Of a stretch of DNA of 7,713 bases, positions 1-5,667 are shown piece after piece. The notes under the pieces are model-generated. The model saw only the letters and a list, made by a program, of their open reading frames with translations. It did not search any database and had not been told where the DNA came from. The DNA is from Bdellovibrionales bacterium (GTDB lineage Bacteria; Bdellovibrionota_G; JALEGL01; JAGRAY01). Location: the NCBI GenBank assembly GCA_020434375.1, contig JAGRAY010000081.1:1-7713 (forward strand), in the 5' to 3' direction. Numbering within the stretch: position 1 is the first letter of the stretch; every line of letters starts with the position of its first letter. A program made the translations under genes and the position numbers.

Positions 1-644
1 TGTTTTGTGTGCTTTGTTTTACGTCGTGTGATCTCACAAGCGTCGACCCCCTTACCAAACCATTTGCACTTGAAACCTATCAAGGCCCCATGGAAGTTGA
101 ATTCGCCATTGCGAAAACATATCCGAAAGCTTTGACGACTGTCATCGTCAACGTTTACTCAGATTCAAAAGGTAAGACAGCGACAATCTATGGGCTACCA
201 CCAGGAACACCTTACTTTGAAATAATTCCTCAAAAAGCTTTTGATGCTCTTGCAAACGATCCACCTTTAAAAAACATTGTCACGAAGGTTAAAGGTGAGA
301 TTATAACGCCTCCTCCAATGGTTTCAGGCTTGAGAGTACGAAATATCGATGGCGAAATTGCAGAAATCACAGGCTTTGCCTCTCCAAGCACCCTCGCCGT
401 GGAAATGGATTTCGAAGTCACTGGTTCTTTTGTTCTAGATGGCAAAATGTTTTCAACCTTAGAAGATGATCCAATTATTATCTGGGCAAGAGTTGGAAAC
501 CTCAAGCGTACATTCCCAGAATACTTTCTAGAAGACATTGTAAACTTGACAGATGGAAAAAGTGTTCCTGAGATGGACGACAACGAAAGAGTGGCCCTAT
601 ACAGAATTTTCTTCGCAGGTCAATCAATGACCTTCGCTTACTAA
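1..644 (+). CDS. Partial lipoprotein of unknown family (5' end outside window)
   Basis: The reading frame is open to the left edge and ends at TAA 642-644. The first visible residues are hydrophobic and end in the lipobox-like F-T-S-C, with the Cys codon at 27-29, so this looks like the end of a type II signal peptide. A GTG at position 9 would leave only six residues before that Cys, too few for a signal peptide, so the true start lies upstream of the window. The mature chain of about 206 residues has no cysteine after the lipid-anchor Cys, is rich in alternating hydrophobic and polar residues typical of beta structure, and has no transmembrane segment. I recognise no domain or catalytic motif. 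Its lipobox has Phe at -3, less usual than Leu, Val or Ile. It lies 64 bp before a second lipoprotein gene on the same strand, so the two may be co-expressed. Surface or periplasmic localisation is inferred from the lipobox only. Confidence 0.75.
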   Translation, partial: FCVLCFTSCDLTSVDPLTKPFALETYQGPMEVEFAIAKTYPKALTTVIVNVYSDSKGKTATIYGLPPGTPYFEIIPQKAFDALANDPPLKNIVTKVKGEIITPPPMVSGLRVRNIDGEIAEITGFASPSTLAVEMDFEVTGSFVLDGKMFSTLEDDPIIIWARVGNLKRTFPEYFLEDIVNLTDGKSVPEMDDNERVALYRIFFAGQSMTFAY

Positions 645-647
645 TGT

Positions 648-674
648 CCATTTTTTTGCAAAATGGGTGTTTTC
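648..674 (+). terminator. Weak hairpin after the first lipoprotein gene
   Basis: CCATTTT (648-654) pairs with AAAATGG (660-666) around a five-base loop, four bases after the stop codon. GTGTTTTC follows. The stem is only 7 bp and AT-rich and the T tract is short and interrupted, so termination would be partial at best. Read-through into the next lipoprotein gene is likely. Confidence 0.3.
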
Positions 675-684
675 TGCGTTAAAA
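656..684 (+). promoter_or_regulatory. Possible weak sigma70-type promoter for the large lipoprotein
   Basis: TTGCAA (656-661, 4 of 6 to TTGACA) is followed after 17 bp by TTAAAA (679-684, 3 of 6 to TATAAT). Transcription would start near 691 and give a leader of about 18 bases that contains the ribosome binding site. The -35 box overlaps the loop and right arm of the hairpin at 648-666. The match is poor enough to arise by chance. Confidence 0.2.
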
Positions 685-697
685 CATACGGAGCAAC

Positions 698-702
698 AGG
701 GG
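698..702 (+). promoter_or_regulatory. Ribosome binding site that fixes the start at 709
   Basis: AGGGG lies six bases before ATG 709. This supports 709 over the in-frame GTG at 667, which has no purine-rich site suitably placed upstream, and over the ATG at 718, which is too far away. Starting at 709 also puts the lipobox Cys at residue 25, a normal signal-peptide length. Confidence 0.7.
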
Positions 703-708
703 AAAACT

Positions 709-2988
709 ATGAACGCGATGAATACTAAATATTATTTAAGCCAAAGCCTATTCACATTGGCCATCTACATCGCGAGTGGGTGCACGATTAGTCCTCCAGA
801 TGGAACCTCACGTGCACATTTTGAACAAAATGGAGATCAATCTCACGCCAATGATTCCGACCAACGATTTGCAAGTCTTGAGTTTCGAAAAACAAACACA
901 AAAAAACGTGGCAACGATGATCCATCAACTCCCGAAGTTTCGGGACAACCTGCAAGCCGTTCAGACGCAACCACTCAAGCACCTCCACCCGCAGCTAAAC
1001 CGCTAACCAAAGAAGAAGGCGATGCCCTTCAATCTTATGTCGGAACCTACAATGTGACGGCGAATTTCTTGCTTAACACTGCCGTGCTAGATTGGGTATG
1101 GTTAAAAGATAAACTGGAGGCCATATCGGCTGAAACCAAAAGCTTAGATAACTATGATGATCGAACTGCTCTTTGTAGATTAGGAAACAAAACTGACAGA
1201 CCACCAGGCGATTTCGATGCTGTGGACAATGCCAGTATTGCGGTACTTTTCACGTACAAAGCTTTTAACGCTCCCACAGGTTGCTCCCAATGTTCAGATG
1301 AAAATCAAGACGCTCTCTATAATTATTTTGCCACAACAACCGTTGAAGAAAAATATGTTTTAAATATTTCAGAAGTCAACCCAGAATCGGGTGCTGTTGT
1401 GGGTGATCTTACCTTTACCAATGATACCGGTTCTGAAATTAAAATGCCGATAGACACTTCTGTGTCACGTGTATATCTAAATGAAAAGGGTGAGCACAGT
1501 CTTTATATCAAAGCCATTGAAAAGAATGCAACATTCGCTTCCTTTTCACCCTTCCTCCAAAACCTAGAGATGAACGCCGACCTTGCTAAAGACAAAGACG
1601 ATTCACACATCATCAATCGAGCTGCCAGATACACAAGAGAGCTGTATATTTTGGGCGTTGTTTCTGGAGAACAATTATCAGGTACAGCTTCACTTATTGC
1701 CTATTCAGATGACAATACTAATGTTCTAAATTGTTATTTTTTAGGAGGAGGTCAATATAATGGACAAGCAACAGCCTCGATAGATTTTGCCGCGTTCAAC
1801 CCTGCCAAAGAAGCATCAAAGAGCACAGCAACAGCTTCTAATAAAGGCATCCCGCAGGCAAAAATTGAGCCGGACGAGAATGCGAAGGCACCAAGTCCTG
1901 ATAAAGCGATAGTTGCTGCACCTTCACAAAAGGATCCCATAGAAACAGCTTTATTGCCTTCTCCAGAAGAGTCGAAACCAAACATCGATGTCACTAAAAA
2001 CCTAAGTAATAAAGCAGAGGAAGAGGATGCATCAGACATTGCTAAAATTGAAGAAGAGCTCAATGACCCTTTGTTAGATCTGCCTACTGACTATAGGCCT
2101 GCCTATGTCATCAAGCAAGCTTCCTTGACTCCAGCCGATGAAAAACCCGAGTTTCCCTACATTCAACAAACATATACCAGAGCAAAAATTAATGAATTTT
2201 GCAAAGATGCCGATGAACAACTTCTTTCTGGCATTTTTAAAGTTAAACTTAAAATGCCCGATATATATCGAGATGATCTGTCAAAAAAGGATGCACGAAA
2301 TAATACCCGCGTGATGGCCGGTCGAGTATCCCAAAGGGTTTTGGAGCTTGAGGAAAATTATGGACAATTGACTGCAGCAGCCAAGGTAACAGTAGTGCGA
2401 ACCAGGCTCAACAAAGTCCTTAAAAAACCTGAAGAATTTTATTGGCAAATGCAGGGCTGCTATCGCGAAGAGGGGCCATCGTATATGTTTTTTAGAAACA
2501 ACTTGAGAAGTCCGTTTTCTAACAATGACCAATCGGCCGAGTGGTATGCTGCAACAGATCCTTTTCCATTTATGACAAAAACCAAAAGAAACAAAATCGC
2601 TTACCGCGTTCTTTTTTCTTATCTCGTGACACACGAAGAAATAGTTGAAATTTTAGGCTCCATGATTGCTAGTGGTTTTGAATCACCTTCAAAGTGGCCA
2701 CGAATTAATATTCATCTGACAGGTACATGGAAAATCAAAAACAATGGTCGTGGCGGTGAGTATACTGAGTTGCCGCGAAAGACTAAAATCAAGCAAGCTG
2801 ATCAAGTTTTTTGGGTGAGCACCGACCAAAACAGTAAAATCAAAACGGATTGGGATCTAATAACGGGAGAAGAATTTTCCATTACAAATGGAGTCCGCAA
2901 AGAATACACGATGATTCCAAATGATAATCGACTAAGTCTTGTGGGTCATCTCGACCCACTTTGGTTTCAAATTGAATACGATATCTAA
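709..2988 (+). CDS. Large two-part lipoprotein of unknown family
   Basis: This gene encodes about 759 residues. The N-terminus is a lipoprotein signal peptide with a Lys-containing n-region, a hydrophobic stretch (about residues 10-22) and the lipobox A-S-G-C with Cys25. A Gln/Asn/Thr/Pro-rich spacer follows to about residue 100, typical of a tether. The N-terminal folded part (about 100-360) holds Cys156, a CxxC pair (Cys192 and Cys195) and Cys342. A Pro/Ala/Lys/Glu-rich, probably disordered linker spans about 363-460. The C-terminal part (about 475-759) holds Cys498 and Cys584 and ends in a beta-rich segment with an L-T-G-T-W start that is loosely lipocalin-like. I recognise no family or catalytic motif. 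The even number of non-lipidated Cys residues suits disulfides in the periplasm or on the surface, but that is inference. The gene follows another lipoprotein gene and stops two bases before a convergent PEGA gene. Confidence 0.85.
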   Translation: MNAMNTKYYLSQSLFTLAIYIASGCTISPPDGTSRAHFEQNGDQSHANDSDQRFASLEFRKTNTKKRGNDDPSTPEVSGQPASRSDATTQAPPPAAKPLTKEEGDALQSYVGTYNVTANFLLNTAVLDWVWLKDKLEAISAETKSLDNYDDRTALCRLGNKTDRPPGDFDAVDNASIAVLFTYKAFNAPTGCSQCSDENQDALYNYFATTTVEEKYVLNISEVNPESGAVVGDLTFTNDTGSEIKMPIDTSVSRVYLNEKGEHSLYIKAIEKNATFASFSPFLQNLEMNADLAKDKDDSHIINRAARYTRELYILGVVSGEQLSGTASLIAYSDDNTNVLNCYFLGGGQYNGQATASIDFAAFNPAKEASKSTATASNKGIPQAKIEPDENAKAPSPDKAIVAAPSQKDPIETALLPSPEESKPNIDVTKNLSNKAEEEDASDIAKIEEELNDPLLDLPTDYRPAYVIKQASLTPADEKPEFPYIQQTYTRAKINEFCKDADEQLLSGIFKVKLKMPDIYRDDLSKKDARNNTRVMAGRVSQRVLELEENYGQLTAAAKVTVVRTRLNKVLKKPEEFYWQMQGCYREEGPSYMFFRNNLRSPFSNNDQSAEWYAATDPFPFMTKTKRNKIAYRVLFSYLVTHEEIVEILGSMIASGFESPSKWPRINIHLTGTWKIKNNGRGGEYTELPRKTKIKQADQVFWVSTDQNSKIKTDWDLITGEEFSITNGVRKEYTMIPNDNRLSLVGHLDPLWFQIEYDI
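1743..1783 (+). promoter_or_regulatory. Internal Shine-Dalgarno with an out-of-frame seven-codon ORF
   Basis: AGGAGGAGG (1743-1751) is a near-perfect anti-SD match inside the large lipoprotein gene, made by the Gly-Gly-Gly codons GGA GGA GGT. It is followed eight bases later by ATG 1760, in the +1 frame relative to the gene. That frame runs seven codons to TAG 1781-1783. The site lies just before the switch from the N-terminal domain to the low-complexity linker. It could cause ribosome pausing at the domain boundary or spurious initiation, or simply follow from a Gly run. Confidence 0.4.
2941..2959. other. Perfect GC-rich hairpin at the convergent gene end
   Basis: GTGGGTC (2941-2947) pairs perfectly with GACCCAC (2953-2959) around the loop ATCTC. 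On the + strand TTTGGTTTC follows, a broken T tract, but the hairpin sits inside the last codons of the large lipoprotein gene, so stopping there would leave a message without a stop codon. On the - strand it lies 31 bases past the stop of the PEGA gene, where a terminator or 3'-end protecting stem would be expected, but the bases after it (AAGACTTAG) are not T-rich. It is a good stem without a convincing T tract on either side. Confidence 0.4.
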
Positions 2989-2990
2989 GT

Positions 2991-4298
2991 TTAGTTATTT
3001 CCGCTATTGTCAAAGATAACTTTGGAACCGCCCTTTCCTCCTAGCTTTGTTGCCCCAAGATAAACGGCCGCACCCGCACCAACAATCACTGGATAAATCC
3101 ACCACTTTTTGTACCATGGCTTAATTGGTTTCATAACCTGTTCCTGATTGGTTGGCTTTTCCCCGACGCTCAAATTCGCACTTGTCTCACTATCGGAAAG
3201 ATTTGGATTCAAAAGAAGCTTTCCATCTTTTGTTAAGAAACTCAGAAGCGTTTTTGCGGTATCACTGGCTGCTCGATCAAAACCAGCAAGGCCTCCTTCA
3301 AGTTCAGCCAACGAAACATTTGAAAATCGACCTGTTTTCACTTCCAGAAGTTGCCCTAAAAGCCTGTAGTTTTCTAATTTTTGAAGCGTCGCTAACACCA
3401 CGAAATCCGCTGCCACACCATTGGCATAGGTAAATAGTTCAGCTAAGTCTTCACTTGCCTGATCATTGGCTTCTCTCACTCTAAACAAAGCATCTTGTGC
3501 TAGCTCTGTTTTCATTTCTCCAGCGTGAATGGTATCAGCAGGTCCTTGAATCGCCATCGTCTGATACCATGGCTCTTGATCTCCTTTTTCAACAAGAATA
3601 AAATACTCGCCCACATGAAGATTGATATTTAAAGGTGTTTGTCCAGCAAGACGTCCATTGAGATAAACATCAGAACCTTGGTTCTCTGAAATAATTTCAA
3701 CCTTTGACTCCATCGCATTCATCACATCTTGTCGGGCTTTTGCAAAAGCCTTAAGAGCTGAAGGTGGATATTCTTTTCCAGAGAGCTCTCGCTTTGGATC
3801 CAAGTACACGACACGCTTAAACTCTTCACTGGCTTTTTGAGATTCACCTAACACAGCAAAGGTCATTCCTAAATACAAATGTGCTTCTAGAAGATCTCTA
3901 TTGGATCGAAGTAGATGCAAATTTAAAATAAGTTCTCTTCGGGCAGCTAGAAGTCGAACCAAAGCTTCTTCATATTTTATTTTTTGGTAAAGATTCTTTC
4001 CTTCCAAAAGTAGTCTTCTTGCTTCAACCAATTCTGAGCCTGTGGAATTTGATTTTGCTTTGGGTGCGTTGGCAGTTTTCCATTTTGTAATATCGTGGAC
4101 CGTTAGGAGTTTCACGCGAGTATCGATAGAGAATGCCCGTTCCACACTGGCTCTAAAAGCATCTTGGGCATCTTTGTCCTCTGGCGGGACAAAAACATGG
4201 CCTATCAAGAATCGAAGAGGTTTGGACGCACTCAATGCATGATTTGCCATCAAAGTCATTGCCACCAAGCAACTTGTCATTATTCGACGCGTCTTCAT
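2991..4298 (-). CDS. TPR and PEGA domain envelope protein, second gene of pair
   Basis: The product has 435 residues. A signal peptide is seen at 1 to about 24 (basic MKTRR, hydrophobic core, cleavage near A-L-S-A). A short N-terminal domain follows to about 80. Amphipathic helices at about 88-170 look like TPR repeats and include the L-Y-L-G-M...A...F-x-x-V-x-x-L-D-P pattern. A YPPS motif lies at 177-180. The PEGA domain spans about 198-245, with V-Y-L-N-G, G-Q-T-P-L and H-V-G-E-Y as the hallmark beta-strand residues. A C-terminal domain (about 285-355) includes G-V-A-A-D-F-V-V-L and L-L-E-V-K-T-G, resembling CsgG/FlgO/TolB-N-like alpha/beta modules. A single membrane segment (about 399-418) is preceded by Y-K-K-W-W. 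Cell-surface polysaccharide or wall contact is often suggested for PEGA domains, and TPRs bind proteins. The start ATG overlaps the stop of the upstream paralogue as ATGA and no Shine-Dalgarno is visible before it, so translational coupling is likely. The exact function is unknown. Confidence 0.88.
   Translation of the reverse strand: MKTRRIMTSCLVAMTLMANHALSASKPLRFLIGHVFVPPEDKDAQDAFRASVERAFSIDTRVKLLTVHDITKWKTANAPKAKSNSTGSELVEARRLLLEGKNLYQKIKYEEALVRLLAARRELILNLHLLRSNRDLLEAHLYLGMTFAVLGESQKASEEFKRVVYLDPKRELSGKEYPPSALKAFAKARQDVMNAMESKVEIISENQGSDVYLNGRLAGQTPLNINLHVGEYFILVEKGDQEPWYQTMAIQGPADTIHAGEMKTELAQDALFRVREANDQASEDLAELFTYANGVAADFVVLATLQKLENYRLLGQLLEVKTGRFSNVSLAELEGGLAGFDRAASDTAKTLLSFLTKDGKLLLNPNLSDSETSANLSVGEKPTNQEQVMKPIKPWYKKWWIYPVIVGAGAAVYLGATKLGGKGGSKVIFDNSGNN
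4295..4298 (-). promoter_or_regulatory. ATGA stop/start overlap coupling the two PEGA genes
   Basis: On the - strand the start ATG (4298-4296) of the downstream gene shares bases with the TGA (4297-4295) of the upstream gene. The bases just before it read TTCAAATTCC and hold no purine-rich ribosome binding site. Termination-reinitiation by the same ribosome is therefore the likely way the second gene is translated, which would keep the two proteins in a set ratio. Confidence 0.75.
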
Positions 4299-5617
4299 GG
4301 AATTTGAATCGTTAACACACTATTGTTAGAAGTCTTACTACCTACTGATTTGAGCCCAAAGAACACTCCCACACCAACAAGAACTGCACCGCCAATCCCT
4401 AGCCATAGCTTATTACGGCGTATCCACGATCCATCGCCATATCGCGATTGTCTTGCCTGCCGGGCTAAATCGGTGGAAATAGGAGAAGTCTCAGCAGTTT
4501 CAGTTTGAATGGTTCGCTCTGGTAGCGTCGTCAAATCTGTAGTAGGCGGAGTTACATTTTTCGGAGCAGCTTCAACATAACCATTGGCACCAATAAATGA
4601 TACAAGCTTTTTAGCCAAAAGATCTGGAGATTTTTCACTGACAGGAAGTGACACGGCTTGACTTCGTTGATCGTAGAGTTGGCCTTTCACCATTTGATTC
4701 CCTGGAGTCAGAAACACAAAAATTTCAGCGCCTATTGCAACTCCCATAGAATCAAGAAATGCAACTCTCTGATGATCCAAGTCATAGGGGGCACTAACAG
4801 TCTCAAAATACTGATAAATATTACGAGGAACGATCAGATTTAAATCTGGTTCATACCGATTTAAACCCGACACTATATATTTGGCATCTGCCGCACTTTT
4901 TTGTTCGTTCAAAACAACGCGAACAAAATGTTCGCCTACGGGTAAATCTTTGACAAGAGTTGGCGTTGCACCCACTGAGGTACCATTCACAAATGCCAAT
5001 GCACCAGAAGGGTTCGAAACGATTTCAAGATCCCCCACAGGTTTTTCAGAAAACTCTTTCTTTACGCTCGCAAATAAATCTCGAATTGAAGGAGGGTAAA
5101 GTTTTTCAGACAGCTTGCGGGTTTTTCTTTCTGGGTCAATGATATAAATTTGTCTGAGCTCATCCCTAGCGCGCTCTGTTTGCCTGTTGGCTAAAAATGC
5201 CATGGCCAAAAAAAACTGAGCCGAACGAAGTCCTTCAAAGGCTTCACTACTATTAAAATTTTGCCGATACAGTATTTTAGCGCCTTGCAAAAGCCTAATC
5301 GATTTTTTGATATCTAAATTTCGATAGGCTTCCTCGCCTTTCTTAAGTTTGTCGTTTGCTTCCTTGATGCCGCCAGATTTTTTGCTGGAGCCATCTTGAT
5401 TTCTAAGATAATTTTCAACCTCTGGAAGCTCAACAATTTGACCACGCTCTGTAGCCTTTAATGAATCAGATACAGCCGCTGCTGCTTTCTGACCTGATTC
5501 GCCTGGAAGTGGAAGAACGGCAATCTTAGGCAGATTTTGTGCCAAGACACCCTGACTAAAAATCAACCATACACCGATAAGGCCTGAAACTCGCCTGAGA
5601 CGTTGGCTCCGAATCAT
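4295..5617 (-). CDS. TPR and PEGA domain envelope protein, first gene of pair
   Basis: The product has 440 residues. The signal peptide has an Arg-rich n-region, a hydrophobic core and a V-L-A cleavage site after residue 26. The N-terminal domain starts with I-A-V-L-P-L-P, as in many TolB-N/CsgG-like modules. A charged linker (about 75-90) leads into TPR-like helices (about 85-165, ending I-I-D-P). YPPS follows at 174-177. The PEGA domain lies at about 196-238, with A-F-V-N-G, G-A-T-P-T and P-V-G-E-H. A C-terminal domain (about 285-345) includes G-A-E-I-F-V-F-L and G-Q-L-Y-D. A Thr/Pro-rich linker (350-385) and one membrane segment (about 404-422) precede an 18-residue tail. The order of domains and the YPPS-to-PEGA spacing match the downstream gene, so the two are paralogues from an old duplication. 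The ATG at 5617 is needed to include the signal peptide. It probably anchors in the inner membrane with the bulk in the periplasm. The partner or ligand is unknown. Confidence 0.88.
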   Translation of the reverse strand: MIRSQRLRRVSGLIGVWLIFSQGVLAQNLPKIAVLPLPGESGQKAAAAVSDSLKATERGQIVELPEVENYLRNQDGSSKKSGGIKEANDKLKKGEEAYRNLDIKKSIRLLQGAKILYRQNFNSSEAFEGLRSAQFFLAMAFLANRQTERARDELRQIYIIDPERKTRKLSEKLYPPSIRDLFASVKKEFSEKPVGDLEIVSNPSGALAFVNGTSVGATPTLVKDLPVGEHFVRVVLNEQKSAADAKYIVSGLNRYEPDLNLIVPRNIYQYFETVSAPYDLDHQRVAFLDSMGVAIGAEIFVFLTPGNQMVKGQLYDQRSQAVSLPVSEKSPDLLAKKLVSFIGANGYVEAAPKNVTPPTTDLTTLPERTIQTETAETSPISTDLARQARQSRYGDGSWIRRNKLWLGIGGAVLVGVGVFFGLKSVGSKTSNNSVLTIQIP

Positions 5618-5652
5618 TTTAATATTGTACCATCTTCCTATGAGGCTGTAGA
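5617..5652 (-). promoter_or_regulatory. Extended -10 promoter for the PEGA operon, predicted leaderless
   Basis: Read on the - strand, TCTACA (5652-5647, 4 of 6 to TTGACA) is followed after exactly 17 bp by TACAAT (5629-5624, 5 of 6 to TATAAT), preceded by TGG, which gives the extended -10 form TGnTACAAT. If the last base of the hexamer is -7, +1 falls on 5617, the A of the ATG. The only purine-rich run upstream, AGGAAG (5639-5634), ends 16 bases before the start, too far for a normal ribosome binding site, and lies within the promoter. The transcript is therefore predicted to lack a leader. Confidence 0.55.
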
Positions 5653-5654
5653 GT
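5625..5654 (+). promoter_or_regulatory. Possible weak promoter for the GT2 gene, overlapping the divergent one
   Basis: TTGTAC (5625-5630, 3 of 6) and TAGAGT (5649-5654, 4 of 6) are 18 bp apart and would start transcription near 5661, giving a leader of only about seven bases. The boxes share bases with the divergent PEGA promoter, so the two would compete for RNA polymerase. Support is weak, but some promoter must lie here or inside the PEGA gene, because the GT2 gene has no upstream gene on its own strand within the window after 2988. Confidence 0.2.
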
Positions 5655-5667
5655 ACTAGTTCTAGAC

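Noticed and set aside
9..11. GTG as start of the first lipoprotein
   Set aside because: It leaves only six residues before the lipobox Cys and the frame is open further left, so the real start is outside the window.
230..583. 117-residue reading frame on the - strand
   Set aside because: It lies wholly antisense to the first lipoprotein gene, and its product has no signal or domain.
667..669. GTG as start of the large lipoprotein
   Set aside because: ATG 709 has a well-spaced AGGGG and gives a normal-length lipoprotein signal peptide. The GTG lies just after the upstream hairpin and would add a polar 14-residue extension before the signal.
1752..2063. 103-residue reading frame on the - strand
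   Set aside because: It is antisense to the Pro/Ala/Lys/Glu-rich linker, whose base composition removes stops. The Ser/Ala/Leu-rich product looks like a shadow.
2281..2634. 117-residue reading frame on the - strand
   Set aside because: It is antisense to the C-terminal half of the large lipoprotein, with no recognisable protein features or associated start signals.
4260..4298. M-T-S-C near the start of the second PEGA protein as a lipobox
   Set aside because: The Cys is residue 10 with no hydrophobic stretch before it. The hydrophobic core follows it, so a type I signal peptide fits better.
4960..5142. Short + strand frames opposite the first PEGA gene, with a nearby GGAGGG
   Set aside because: They are antisense to a well-supported PEGA gene, and the purine run is the complement of its coding sequence with no sensible start after it.
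5655..5666. ACTAGTTCTAGA, adjacent SpeI and XbaI sites as in a common cloning polylinker
   Set aside because: The flanking polylinker sites are absent and the surrounding bases are normal genome with divergent genes, so I take the 12-base match as chance, not vector contamination.
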